DNA of 64,000 nt, taken from assembly GCA_013396655.1 (NCBI GenBank), contig WBMV01004888.1, positions 1,674,001-1,738,000 on the forward strand. Direction: 5' to 3'. Position 1 is the first letter of the stretch, and every line of letters begins with the position of its first letter. Origin of the DNA: Campylorhamphus procurvoides. Its lineage: Eukaryota > Chordata > Aves > Passeriformes > Dendrocolaptidae. Both the position numbers and the translations under genes were made by a program. This document shows positions 51,185 to 63,914 of this stretch, piece after piece. A model generated the notes under the pieces. The model was given only the letters and a program-made list of their open reading frames with translations, was not told the origin of the DNA and made no database searches.

Positions 51185-51292
51185 TCTCATCCCCATTTAA
51201 CTGATGGGAAAACAGCAATGAAAACCAATTTCTGAAAAGCAGCAGAGCTGATAGTTAGCCATTGGGAATAAAATCCTGTCTTTTACCATCCC
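51185..51292 (-). repeat. MIR (CORE-SINE) relic, reversed
   Basis: The + strand reads CTCATCCCCATTTAACTGAT, GGGAAAAC, then AGCAGAGCTGATAGTTAGCC and GGGAATAAAATCCTGTCTT. These correspond in order to the reversed MIR blocks 'TATCCCCATTTTACAGATGGGGAAAC', 'GGCAGAGCTGGGA' and 'ATAGAACCCAGGTCT'. It is diverged, as expected of MIR in a bird. It sits between the two facing CR1 tails. Confidence 0.7.
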
Positions 51293-51879
51293 TGTGAATG
51301 CTTCATAAATTTCAAGTGTGCCTAATGTGCAGTTTGAGACATGTTTTGATATATATCCTTTTGACAGACAAATCATAGCCTATCTTTGTGTTTCCAGATA
51401 GGATGAACCTGATTCTTCTTAAAATGACATTTGCAGTGTGAATATTCATGTTCACAAAATGCAATTCCACTTATGTAAGTATTCTGCAGTAGCTATAGGT
51501 TTAAGCATATTCTCTTGCCTGGTAGCGCGTTCACTACAACACTCACAAAAAGAGTTGGCAACCTGGAATTGGATACACTCAAATTAAATTCACGTGAAGT
51601 AGGCAAATAATTGTCTGTGTGGTGGTTACCATCACTTTACTTCATTTTCAAAATCTGAGTTCAGGTCCACATGAAAAATGAGCCATCTTTTGTTATCTCT
51701 ATTATCTTTATTTCAGTGCAGTAGATGAACAGGGGAAGCATACAGAATTCAGGCTGTCAGCTGGTGCCAGTTGCCTGTGCCCAGGGAGAACCTGTCTCAC
51801 AGCCTGTCTCTCCCCTTCAAAGCACACATGGAGCAAAAGCAATGGCTGCATTATGCAAATAAAGAGGTTGAGAAGATCG
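51293..51879. other. Non-coding stretch, no gene seen
   Basis: AT-rich unique DNA with a POU octamer ATGCAAAT at 51853-51860 just before the reversed CR1. Confidence 0.4.
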
Positions 51880-52043
51880 CAGAATCACAAGATATGCTGA
51901 GTTGAAAGGGATCCAGAAAGATTGAGTCCAGCTCCTAACCCCTCACAGGACCATCCCCAAGTCACACCATGTGCCTGAGAGTATTGTCCAAACACTTCTT
52001 GAACTCCGTCAGGCTTGGTGCTGTGACCACTTCTCTGGGGAGA
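51880..52043 (-). repeat. CR1 LINE 3' end, reversed copy
   Basis: The + strand begins CAGAATCACAAGATATGCTG and passes through AGGACCATCCCCAAGTCACA and CATGTGCCTGAGAGTATTGT. It then reaches CTTGGTGCTGTGACCACTTC and fades at about 52043. This is the reverse complement of the last 165-175 bases of the subfamily seen at 50441-50780. The 3' ends of the two copies face each other across 1.1 kb. Confidence 0.9.
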
Positions 52044-52232
52044 TGGCTGATTGCACTACCAAGCTTTCAAATTATTCTCATGCAGACAATGACTTCTCCA
52101 AAGTCTGTTGAAGTGAACAAGCAGTTTCAAGTTAATCTGATAGGTTGAAGGTAAATACTTTTAGCTTTGTGATGGGTTGTTGCAGCCCCTACTCTGTAAT
52201 TATGTTGGACCTCCCAGCAACTGTGACTGAAG

Positions 52233-52408
52233 TTAGAAAACACCACTTGCATCCATTAACTCCTGCCCATCTCCAGATTCGTGAAGAGTCCCACTTGGCA
52301 GAGTCGCAGTAACCTCTGGGCAGTGAGGGCCTGCATACCCAGGTGTGCCAGTCTGCTGAGATTTATACTTCCATTCCCCAGGTGCATTTGCAGGATGACA
52401 TCTGCATG
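52233..52408 (-). other. Exon-like open segment on the minus strand, unproven
   Basis: On the minus strand a fair acceptor (GCGTGTCTTTCACAG) precedes a 58-codon open frame that runs to a TAA at 52235-52233. It reads CRCHPANAPGEW and later GTPGYAGPHCPE, which loosely resembles the spacing of an EGF-like module. Only three cysteines are present, so a complete EGF fold is not. The block is richer in G+C than its flanks. No good donor is seen, so it would have to be a terminal exon. It may well be chance. Confidence 0.15.
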
Positions 52409-55400
52409 CTGTGAAAGACACGCACGAATAAATGCTTCAGGCTCTTTTATAAAAATGCTGGTGTCTCTACATTTATGTAGCAGTGTGGACTGATTATGCA
52501 GGAGCTCTGAGGCTTATCCCAAGATGATGATTTTTACATCAAAAGTAGATTAATGGAAGTCGACAGCCTTGTGTCCATCCAAACATAGTGTGAAGTGATA
52601 ATAAGTATAGAATTGCTAGTCGGTAAGGTCTCATGTCACATACTCAGACTAGATAAATGATGAATATGTAATGAAATTACATAGAATTGAGACAGATGGC
52701 TCCAGCTTTTGATAAATGCATATATCTTCACAATCAGATAATAATGCCAATGTGAGGGAGATCAATTGGGATATAACAACTTTGAAAACGAAAGTAATTT
52801 CTCTGCTTTCACTTTAAGATGCACATTTAAATGAGAATCAAGCTTAATTTAATTATAAATTTTTTATCATGAAATTAAAAAAAGAAGAAGAAAAGAAACC
52901 AAGAGAAAAAATACAGGGACATTTTTATCTCATTTTGCTTTGAATTGCAGTTATTTATCCTACTGCATATAATGAAATACCATTGCCAAAAAAAAAGACA
53001 ATTATTTTCTCTCCAATAAACATTAAGATAGATTGATGGTCACCACTATAAAAAGGATTAAATGAAATTCTTGACATCTTTTCAGGAAGATGTCAATTTG
53101 TTCCTAAGAACTTCAGTTATGAGGAAGCTTATAATACGGTCCACCTGTTATTGATAGGGATGCTTAATATTTTACTGACTATTTAAGGTGCAAAGTCCTT
53201 GAGATAAATCAACCTCTCCTCCTCTCTCTGGGTTTTACTATTTTACCTGAGGTACATCTTTCAGAGAATTTACATGATTGACTAGGGACACGGTGTAAAA
53301 AATATCATTTGAAATAATGTCATTACCAAAAAGGAAGGAATTTTGAGAACAAAATAATTATGAAGCTCATTAAATTCACAGTTTCTGCATATTGCAGATT
53401 AGTGAAAGAGTAATGGTAGCACATCAGCACATAATTTTGCACAGTGGTTGTGTATTATCTGAATTACTGTCACTTCCTTTGAATTTAAAGTCCTTGCTTG
53501 TGTAGATAAACAAATATATTTGTCCCTCATTTGCATGGGATTGATGATATCTTCAGGTGAAGTGAAAGTAGCTTGTGGTTTTCTGCAGTCCACCAGCCAA
53601 ACTTTGAGTATTAGTTACAATGAAAAACTACCAGCTGAGATCTGAGGTGTTAGGTGCCATACCAGTACACAGAAAAAGGCCATCACAGGTATGAAGGGTT
53701 TGTAATCTCTTGTCTTCAGATGAAATTTCTTGAACTGAGAGGAAGGAAATGGGTAAAAGCAGTACTAGATGGGAGTAATAAGGGTAGTCCTTTGTGCTTC
53801 ATGGCCTTCTGTGATGCTTCTATAGGACAAGCTTCAGGCAAGATGTTACCTTGTGCAGCTGCAGAGATCCAGAATCAGCAGCTAGCATAAGAGCAGGTAA
53901 ATCAAGTTTAAGCTGCAGTTTTGGGGCTCAGTGCATAAATTACCTTGATGTCTTACTCTTGAGAGCAAGAGAAGATGATGCATGAATTAGTGCAGTGGTC
54001 TTCCATGAAGAGTATGCAACTTACTCTGCACCAAGGAGCAATTTAATCCCTTGCACCTCTCAAGCAAATGAGGCTCAGAGACTTTTTGTGCATCCATTAG
54101 GAGGCAAAAAAAGAGATAACGAGATTCATTTTGCTTTTAACCCTATCGAGGTTGAAGAAAGAGGTTGTTTCCTCAACTCTTTTTACGTTTCTAATCCTTC
54201 CAAATGTCATTCCAGCAAACTTTGCAGGCAGTACAAGTACTGCTGGGTATTGGATCGCAGTGGAAGTTGGACAAAAAACCTTGCACCTCTCAAGCTGGAG
54301 GACACTGATGCTCCCAAGGCAAACCCTTCCTGGAGTAGTAAGAATTTCTGCCTAGCAGGCTGCTGGCTGCAGTGCCATCACAACAGAAGCACATGTCTCC
54401 TTCCATAGGCTGCCACTTCTTCAGTGGTTTCAAAAATCTCTTAGAGCTTACTCAAGTAATTTGGCTAACGTTGTAGGCTCTTTAATAATACTAAGCATTT
54501 TAGCACTCTCTAAGTAGAAATTCTTTGCATTTACCATTCAAATGGAAGGATCACTGACTGTCTAAAGCATTTCTAGAAGTGTCAGTGTTTGGCATCAGCC
54601 TGCATTCACACGGAGTTGTGGAGAATCTGGGATGAGATCTTAAAAGAGGCTATCATTTTGTGATATTACCTCAAGAGAATTTTTGCTGTGAATCATAACT
54701 GTGATAGTTTATTGATCAGATTAAGCCAACTTTCAGAGGAGAAGATAATGCCATACATTTTACTTAAAATGTTTGTGCAGCTGCTGAACAACTGAAACAC
54801 AGTGAGCAAACTCCTTGGCAGTGACAGGTGAAGAGCACTCTGTTCTCAAAGATGTCAAGTATTTCATTTTCTATTGGTGTTTTTTAGAACCAAAACAGCG
54901 TTTTCCATTACAGCAAGTCCTCAGCTGCCTTACAAACCAGCAAGGATGGAAAATTCCTGGTCATGGCGCAGGAGCAGCCTGCCATCCAATTGTATGTGGC
55001 CTATAACCATTTACTTTTCTATGCTGTAGCAGATCTACACTATTTTCGTGGCCAAAGGTGTTAGAAGGAAGTCTTGGCTCTCACTAAGGAAAAGATTTGC
55101 CATCTCTGTGGTATAGCAAGAAGGAAAAATATAAAGGAAAACCCTTATTTCTACACTTTTGCTAGAGTGTAGAAACGCATGAAGAATATTTATTCTTCTG
55201 ACAGTGAATTATGAGTGTTATTAAAGACAAGCTATCCCATATGTGAAATTCTCAATAAACAGATCTTACAAGTTCTGTCTGTATAGTGAGAGACGAGATC
55301 TGCAGGAATCAACAGAAAGTCTCGAAGCACATTGGTGTTTACCAACTGTCTCTGAATGGCATGCATGCTGCAGCATGACTAAGATAGAACTTTTTTTCCC

Positions 55401-58400
55401 CTCCCTCCCCAGTCACTGATACTGCAATCATTTAGAGGAGACAATGGGTCATGGAGCTGGGTAGCCTTCAGTGGAAGCTGTTGCTGTGGGAATCCTAGAG
55501 CTATGGGACTTAGGGGCATGACTTAAAATCCTCAAAACAACAAAGATCCAGGTTTACTTGGCTCATTTCAAAGTGAGAAAAAAGAGCAAAGGGCAGAACT
55601 CATTCAGGTCTGGAAAAGGAAGATAAAATGAGTTCAGGAGAACCATTAATATGACGGTAAGTATCTGTTCAGGGCTTTGCTTTCATTGGGTACCACAAAC
55701 ATCTGTTAGCAAAGGCTAGCACTGGTAAATACCTAGCAGAAGATAGAGTGTTGTCATTCGCTGGTTCTGTACCTCCTTTCTAATAGATGCATGCACCTCT
55801 GCCAGTATATATTGGAGTTACTGAAGCTGCATGGTATTAGATGGGGTTTTGCATCTCTCTTTGCAACGGAAAAGATGTGTATTCTTTTCCTTTCCTCCCC
55901 TCCCTCCCACCTTAGCTGCAGTTTTAAAGCTGTTTAAGTAAAACTCAAATAAGGGAATATGCTAGAATTGAAAAGAATTATGAGACCACAATCCCTCACA
56001 CACCACTGGATTCTTTCCCTCCTGAAGTGGACTCTGGATTTGTCTGTGAAAGCAAAGAAAAGGCCTTCTTTGGTGCATTGTTATTAAAACAGTCAGAATC
56101 TGCAAATCCTGTACAGTCAAGACAACAGCAGGATTATGTTGGAATCATAAGAATGAGCAATGTGTTCTGCTTAATTACAGAAATTACAGATGAAAAAGAT
56201 TTAATGACCTCCCCATCCATTTCCCCTCTAGTATAGAATTTTTCTCTCCATAGTGCTTGTTTGCAGTATTACATACCCCATGTAGTGGATTATCCACTGC
56301 TTTACTGGAGGTTTTGCATCAGTTCTTAATAGGTTAGGAGGTGTAGTACAGCCCATTAGTTTTAACACAACATTGGTTGCTAGCACATCGTGTTCTCAAT
56401 GTAGACTTTGGGAAATTGCTAAGATGTGTGCTCATCTGGGTCTATGACAGCTAGAGAAAATGATGGGCAGGTATCTTAGTTCACTATCAATATGTTTTCC
56501 CTGGAACTTAGTTTTCAACTCTGTTTTCTCAATTTCATTGGAGAGTTTGTCTTCATTATTCCCTTCTGAGAGTTCAAAATTAGTTCCCCCTAGCACTCAG
56601 GTTCATAACTTCTGGTTTTGTAGTTTTTCCCAACTGCTTTTTTAATGTGGACTTTATCTGTAAAATGGTGCTTATCTTTGATCACACTTAAACTGGTAGG
56701 AAATGTCCTGTTAAAATCTAATATTTTGTGAAAGCCTATTGCAGGAAGTTTTAGAATTCTTAAAACAAATCCCACCAAAACCAAACTTGGAGATTTTTCT
56801 TTCTCTGTTTTTTTGTTACCTCCTCCACACCCTCCCACTCTCTCTCCCCCAAACTGAAATATTTACTCCTTATTTAAAATTGTGGGGTTTTATGAGAAGT
56901 ATTTCGTGTTTAGTTTTTTCCTGAATAAAAGGTTGAAGCTTTTTTTTATAGATAAGAAAACTTTCTCCCCCTCTGTAGCTAATAGCCTGCAATAGATTTT
57001 GGGGCAGTTGAATGCTTTCTCAGAGGTGTCAGCAGCTTAGATATAAACTCTTATTACCACATTCTAACTCTGTCACCTCCTAGATATGTCACTGAGAAGC
57101 ACATGAGAAATTCAGGCCAACACTTTGACCTGCAAACCCACTGTTATTTCTCTATCTAGGTTCTTGCTATTGTCCATCCAAGGTCTGTTTCAGTGTTTTT
57201 CTTTCAGGTTTTTATTTTCACTAATATCCTCTTATGAAGTTGCTCAATGTATTTCTGAAAATGGGGTTTTAGTGGCTTCCCTGCCCCAAGCACAAATTTT
57301 AATGAAAAACTATCAAGCTATGGAAGTGTATTTCTTGCAAATCTTTTGGGCTTCCAGTTTTCAAAAACTGCAAACTCTTTTGGTTTTTACATAATCTAGA
57401 ATGAAGAAAGCTCCTAATTTGCAAAAAGCAAACCCAACTCCTCCCCCTAAAATCACCAACTCCCGTATGAGTAGAAAAATCCTACATGCTTAATATATCC
57501 CAAGAAAAAGAATTGACATTTTCTGAACAATATCTGCTTCATTCCGACTGACTCAGATTTTGATCTCATGTCTCTCCGCTCCCTTCCCTCACTGTAAAGA
57601 GGAGTTTATTATATTTTTGCTCCCTGATATTCAGTGTGTCCCTGACATTCATGTTGAATACTGTCTCTAAGTTATTAGCAAGATGCTTATTCTACTTTAA
57701 AGTTGTTCTGATTGTAGGCATAGGAACATTTGCAATTTGGCTTCTTAAACCTAGCTACTTATAAGGTGCAGATTAAAAGAGCAGAGGGTAGAAATTATTA
57801 CTTCTATGTTATGGATGAAGATGAACTACTGAAGGGCAGTTACAGCTAACATACTGCTGCTAGAGTACTCTTCCAGAAAGGAGCCTACTGAAAGCACAGC
57901 TTTTTGAAGTTCCATTGCTGTAATGCCACACTGGCAAAAGTGCTTGCACCTCCCACTGCTTCAGAGGGTGCCACAGGGAGCTCAGGATTTGGAAACTAAG
58001 CAGATGCTTGTAGTCTGTTAGAGAAGTGAGCTTCTCAGCCTCTAGGATGTTTGACAAGATTGACAGAGCTGTTTAGTAGTTCAAAAGCAGACTGGCCTTA
58101 CCATGGATTAAGAAATTCCTCTCCTGCAAGTTGGGTGTGCTTTTGGTACCCTAAAATGTTTTCAGGTATCATAATGCAAACAAGAAGAGACACAGACATC
58201 CTAAGAGAAATATGTTCTTATTCTGGAACCCTTAAGTAAAATAAGTGCTGCATTGGTTACTCTGAAAGGTTGAACAGATGTCTAGCTTGGGGGTATCTCT
58301 CTGTAAAGTAGTACCTTAAGCAATCTAGGAAGATAGAAGATTTAATCATCCCTCTAGGTTATATTTTGACTTCCCAGTAGAACAAAATCCTAGGACAGTT

Positions 58401-61400
58401 CTTTATGACAGCATTTGCTATGACAAGGAGAGAGCCATTAGCTACAGTGATCAGTCAATGAGAAGGGGTAGAAGCAAACTTTATCAGTAGCCTGAAGTGG
58501 CACTCTACCAAAGTGGAAGAAAATAAAAGGCTAATGTAACAAATCCATGGAAGTAGTTGAGATTGCAAAGTGACCATCTTTTCTATAAACTGGATTAGCC
58601 AGAGGCAAAATGCTTTCCTCAGTCACTGATTGCCAGACCTTAGTTTATTTATTTTTTTTTTATTTTTTGTATTCAGAAAGCTTTAGAAAGTGGATAAAGA
58701 GAAATTTTCTGCTTCAAAGTGTACAAGTATCAGTTTCTGCAGACACTCTTTGAGGATTAGAGTATTGTTTAGCAACACTCTGGGGGATTTGGAAACCTGA
58801 ACTGCACGACTAGAAAATAGTTATTGTTATTCACAAAGCAGCAGCAGTACTAGCTCTTGGGCCAAGTTTCTTCAACTTTATAAGAAGTTCAAGGCATCGT
58901 TAGAGAACTAATACCTTTGGCTATAGGCAGCATCACAGCTAGAAAGTTCATAGGATTCCATTCTCTCGCTGCAGCAAAGTGGTCTTTTCCCTGATCATCT
59001 TAAAAGGTTCTCTGCTACTTGCCTTTATGTTAGTGGAAACTTCTGCCATAGTGGCTGTGACAACCCAGGAGTCGTTCTCCCAGTTGTGGTGTGCAGAGTC
59101 TTGTGGCAAGGCAAAGTCACTGAGACCTTCCTTGACTTGTGTTTGAGTAATTTTCTCTGGAGCTCTGATTTGGTATCAATATGTTATCAATTAAGAGCTT
59201 GGAGAACTTGTTCCTTTGTGACACCCAGACCAAGGCAGAGCTTTGTGGCACTTAGCTGAGCATCACTTTGTTGTTAAGGCCATAGAGCTACTAGTAGACG
59301 TTACGTTTGAAATTAATTGGCCTGGGAATTGTCAAGCTGAGCAATCCTAAAATGGTACAACACCATATTTGCCTCTGAGTGGCTCCCATTGATTCTGTGG
59401 GGGTGACAGAAATTTCTGTGGGAGTTAGGTCAAGATGAAACAGTCATCTCATTAGCATTGATTCTGTATCTTCTACAGCTATTGTATTTGGTGCTCTAGG
59501 AAGGATATTTATTAGAAAGTAAATGCACATGCTGTATCTTGGTATCCTCTTGAAGGGAATTCTTTTGCCAGTGCTTCCTTTGGCTCACCCAATATGCTAA
59601 TCTTCACATGGGAAACTATTTGTAAAATAGTGTTTTAAAAGAAATATAATGCATTCCTCACCTGGCTGATATTCTCTGTAAACCATCAGCACCACTGTGT
59701 CCCTCAGGTATCAAGAATGTATATGGATACTGAACACTGAGTTACCGACAGTGATGGGAAGTGTTTTTAAATAAGTTTATTTAATTCATATTCAAATTGA
59801 ACCTTTAAAAGTAACCTGTATCTTGTGTCATAACACTTAGCAAAGCGCACATTCCCTTTTGGTAATCTGTCACACATTTTTATGGTTTCTGTCACTTGCT
59901 TGCAAGCTTGGAAACTGAAAAATAGGACAGCAAATGTATTAGATGGAGCTGTGTTTCATGAGAGCAGCCCTTGCTTTCTGTCTAATTTCAAATGTGGGCA
60001 CTTTCACTACCTTATGAATGGTAGCTGCTTATATACACAGTCAGAGTGAGCGTTCCCACTGATGTAAGTTGATCCAGTGCTACTGCAGAGCTTTAGTCCC
60101 ATTGCAAGTAAATTGCACTAAGCACTATGGTCATTTTGAGTAGGAGACAATAATCCAAATCAGTGACAACTCACAGTTTAAGTTCTCTTATAATTCCATG
60201 GAGATTCTGACAGCTTTTGAAAGCTCATTCTAACATTTTACATTTTTGGGTAACTTGGTTTCGTTTGTTTTAGTGGTTTTGTTCTTTCTAGTGTAAACCT
60301 CTGAAAATAATGAACCCCTATCAGCTGGGCAGAAAAACATCTGCTTTCTTCAACATCAAAACTCTCAATAATCAGAAGCTTGGGTCTTATGTGAAAAGTA
60401 TAATTTTTTTAATTCTTACGTTGGATTCAGTAAGGGAAGTACCACTCTGTTCCTTAAAAACAAAACAAAGGAAAAAACCCCAAAATTTATAAACTGTCAT
60501 AAAATTTCAAGTCTGGTGTGTGACAGGCCTGCACTTTCAGAAATAGGAGTTTTACACTTCTGGAAAGCCATTAACCCATGGTGGCAGCCTTCCCAGCATG
60601 AAATATTCCTGTCTTGTCAAAGAAGCTTTGAAAGGAACAAATGCCATTTCATCAGTATCTTGAAACACTCTGTGTTAGTTGTGTTTTGTGTATGCTTCAA
60701 ATAACATAGCAAAATTATGTTACATGATGGCCTAGCAATTAAAGGGCACAGTTGGCTGTCATCTTCGTAACATCGCCTTGCTGGTGTCTGTCTAGCAGCC
60801 AAAAGTATTGTGTTGCTGAGCACAGAATTTCCCCACAGGCAAAATCCCATTCATCTTTCATTCCGTTCCATAGATAGGACAAAGAGTTTTCTCCAAGTTG
60901 TGCTGTCCCTTTTTTAGGCATCTTCCAAAAATTAGGCCAGAAGAGATATTTCAGCCTCCTGCAGATGGTGCATGCGTTTATTCTGAAGGGCTGGCAGCGA
61001 GTTTGCTGCCATTCAGCAGTCTATGCTGTGGTGACATGGATTTTTGCCACATGCAGATTTTTCTGGTGTTTTGCTATGTTTCCAAAGAAAAATAGTTTAG
61101 GGGAAAAAAAAGCAAATTCAACACTGTTGCTGTTATAAGTTTTGAAGTATAGGCAGTGAGTATAAAAACTTTATCTCTCTTTCATGGTCGTATTTTGATC
61201 TTATGGCTGGTTGAGAAACTGTATAGCTGTTTCCCAACTAACTGGTACATGGTGTCTTAAAATGTTCCTGCAGATTGATTCTGTAAGGGGCAATTCATTC
61301 AATATGCCTTCCTCTTCTTATCTAAATTCAACTATGAGACATAAAATTGCAGTTTTATATTACTTTTTTCTTAAAAACAAACAAAAAAAAATCCAAAAAC

Positions 61401-62434
61401 TTCTGTTATTGGATAGTGTGTTGAGGTCCTATTGATTATTTGATAAATCTGTGTACAGTTACTGAATGCCACTGATTCTCTGTGCTGATTTTTTTCTGAT
61501 ATCTGTTATTTTTGGGTGTAAAGGGTTCACTAGAAACCCTGCATTCCCTACGTTGTATATAGGTAACAAAGGATTTCAGTGACTCTTCTTAGCCTGTCTC
61601 TCTCTCTTGTTCTTCTCCCTGTTAATATCCAGCCCTTTTTGGGTAGTGGTATGCTCTCTATATAGCTACAATTCATTGTGCACAAGAAACAACATGAAAA
61701 TATTGAAATGATCCCTTCTTCATCATCAGGGAATCCTAGCCCCAGGAAAGCACTCAAGTACCATTTTTAAGGCCTGATTTAGAACCTAATTATGAGGTTT
61801 TTCTCCTTTCAGTGGCCATGTGCAGGGAATGAGCTGAAAGCAGGGGAGTATGCTCCTAACGCATCGTGAGAAGAGCCTTGGTGGAGTTTACAGGAACACT
61901 GTTGCCAGTGTGCAATGTCTGTAGCACTGGGGATTAGGAAGTCTAAGTAAGTGCCACAGGGTGACTACAGATCCCGTGGAATATGACATCACCAAGTAGA
62001 TGTACCTGTTGATGCAACAGCAGAAATAGATTTTGGCTTTTCTAAATCTGCATGATAGGACTTTCACTTAGCATTAGGCTGAGATCACTAATCTCTTTCT
62101 TGCATGCAAAAATACCTGTGAATGGACAGACTACAGCTGGATAACCTGAAGAGGTGTGGATAGAGCTTTAGAGCTGCTCAATCTACCTACTACCTTACCT
62201 CAAATGATGAAAGGTTTCCCACTCCTAAAGCTATCCCCACCTTCATTTCAAAACCTATGTCCTTAGGACTTCTCTGCACCTCCAAGTGTTGATTTTCAAT
62301 CATTAAGGAACTTGTACCTTTATGCAGGTGATTCATTCCTTCCCTATCACTTCTCTTCTGACATTTGAAATTGGATTTTTCAGAGGTACCACTTTCCTCT
62401 AACTGATAAGAAATGTTTGCTTCTGGCAAGATGG
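52409..62434. other. Long non-coding stretch, no gene supported
   Basis: 52640-53560 is very AT-rich, lacks repeat signatures and has a POU octamer at 53529-53536; it may be conserved non-coding DNA. Exon-like pieces with good acceptors and usable donors occur at 54888-54991 (donor GTATGT, all frames open), 55413-55656 (donor GTAAGT, frames closed) and 61813-61865 (donor GTGAGA, one open frame starting WPCAGNELKAGEY). None chains in phase with another. The 137-codon plus frame at 53995-54408 has no recognised domain. An AP-1 heptamer lies at 57549-57555. Confidence 0.35.
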
Positions 62435-62641
62435 ATTTTCTGTCTTGCTCCTCTCCTCTTTCCCTTTATCTGCACCCTTTTGCATTGTTCTTGCTGTTCT
62501 TTGTCATCGTTTTTGTTTTCTTTCTCCCACCTACTTTTCTTGTCTACTTTTTCTCTGCTTTCTCCTTTGTTCTTCATGTGCCTCTTCAAACTGCTTTTGC
62601 AGATGTTTCTGTTGCTCAGCCCTCTTCCCTTAATCTTTCAG
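62435..62641 (+). other. Long polypyrimidine tract ending in a splice-acceptor-like AG
   Basis: About 200 bases of mainly T and C on the + strand, ending CTTCCCTTAATCTTTCAG at 62641. The purine-rich complement produces a spurious Lys/Glu/Arg-rich minus frame (62380-62589), which is not a gene. The tract would be an unusually long pyrimidine tract for the exon-like segment that follows. Confidence 0.7.
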
Positions 62642-62800
62642 TCTGGAGCTGAGGCAGTGGCTATAAACGTTGCAGAAAAGACAGTCCAGCTCCCTCCTGC
62701 CAGCTCTGGCCTGTGCGTCACCAGAGTTCAAGGTCTTTTTTTCCAGAAGCACTTTGGTTTCATCGGCTTTTTCAGTAGGAAGGTTTTTTCACTCAAAAAA
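62642..62800 (+). other. Exon-like segment D (159 nt, open), unproven
   Basis: It follows the strong acceptor at 62640-62641 and ends at AAAAAA|GTATGT, an acceptable donor. One frame is open for all 53 codons and starts SGAEAVAINVAEKTVQLPP. It would continue open for 20 more codons if not spliced. The other two frames stop within the first 25 bases. No known domain is seen. The first half has protein-like composition; the second half is Phe/Lys-rich from T- and A-rich DNA and has an internal acceptor (TTTTTTTCCAG), so the true right border, if any, is unclear. Confidence 0.25.
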
Positions 62801-63414
62801 GTATGTTTGTCTGGGACCAGCACACATGGCTTAAGAGATCCTAAATCAGCTGTTGCCTTCTGATTTCCAGCAGTGACTTATGGTCATTATTTCTTGTTAG
62901 AGTTTTAGTTTTTATAAATTATCAAAGGCTAGTTGAAGGCAAAAAAGCTCTAGGCCAAACAAACTGTAGCTTAGGAATTTACCTGGAACAGGGGCACCTC
63001 AGGAGCATTAGTGAATTAGCCACTGGGATACTCACCACTGTAATCTTTAGCTCTTTGATTTTCTGGATGAAATTCGTTTTCTGTTGTGCCTTTTCTTCCC
63101 TTCCCATAGTTCAGGAGCAGTAAATACATTTTTTCGAAGCAGAGAGTTCCTTTCACCTTTCCTCTGAATGTAGACGTGAGTTTCTTGGGAAGGACCAGAT
63201 ATGGATTAGCCCAAGCTCTGAGGAGCATTATGATCTTTTCACTGTCCTGTGTGAGTCTACGGGACTTACACTTTTCCAGGGGGACTGGGAGGGTGTAGGA
63301 TTTCTACCAAGAGTGAAATAAAGGACAGCTGGAGTCTGAAAACGTTGCATTGGTCACAACTGAATAAGGAGCTAGAACAGCAGTCCAGATCATGAGGGCA
63401 GAAATGAAGAAATG
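62801..63414. other. Non-coding stretch, no gene seen
   Basis: No exon or repeat recognised. A 70-codon minus frame at 63016-63228 is motif-free. Confidence 0.4.
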
Positions 63415-63418
63415 GAGC

Positions 63419-63914
63419 TGTGAGAAAAATCTCTTTTATTCAATTTAGTTAAGATACAAATATCTGTGAGATAAAGTAGTTTAGTAGAAAAGGAAAGTTC
63501 CTATTTCAGCATGTGCTGGGTGCTCTGGCCAGGAAGGTCCGAAAAAGCACCCCCCCACTCCAAAAATCATGCTTTTTATGTGTCCCAAGAGTCCTGCCTT
63601 GTTAGCATAATGAGAGGAGTGGGCCTCTTCTTCTGGTTGGGTTTGGTATGCCCCCCTGTGCAGGGAGATGGGGTCTCCTGGTCAGAATGACCATTTTCCT
63701 CTGCACACAAAGGGCCTGTCACGTGGCAAAGGCTTGTTTCAGCCATATCTTTATGTATTTTGATAACTCCCATTTCCTGAATGCAAATTGTCCCTGGCAC
63801 TAGCCCCAGAGAGAACCTGGTGCCTTACAACTTCTACAGTGCACCTAAAGAAAATAATTCCTGAGTTAATGAACTATTTGCTTGTAATAAACCCATGTTC
63901 TTTTATTTCTCACA
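63419..63914 (-). mobile_element. Solo LTR-like element with 4-bp target duplication
   Basis: The borders are TGTGAGAAA at 63419 and TTTCTCACA at 63914, a perfect 9-bp inverted pair beginning TG and ending CA. GAGC is duplicated outside them (63415-63418 and 63915-63918). On the minus strand there is a TATA-like ATAAAAAGC (63579-63571) and about 130 bases later AATAAA (63440-63435). The + strand also has AATAAA at 63886-63891, 23 bases from that end, so orientation is not settled. A 4-bp duplication is typical of class I (gammaretrovirus-like) elements. No internal genes are present. A DNA transposon with a 4-bp target site is the alternative. The family is not named. Confidence 0.7.

Noticed and set aside
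53995..54408. 137-codon plus-strand frame
   Set aside because: No recognisable motif and no splice-site agreement with its borders. An overlapping frame in the same stretch is also open, so stop density is low here by chance.
62380..62589. Lys/Glu/Arg-rich minus-strand frame that looks like a coiled coil
   Set aside because: It is the complement of the polypyrimidine tract. The composition is forced by the low-complexity DNA.
62417..62863. 148-codon plus-strand frame starting at an ATG in the pyrimidine tract
   Set aside because: The first half is Leu/Ser/Phe/Cys-rich simply because the DNA is T/C-rich. Only the part after the AG at 62641 was kept, as an exon candidate.
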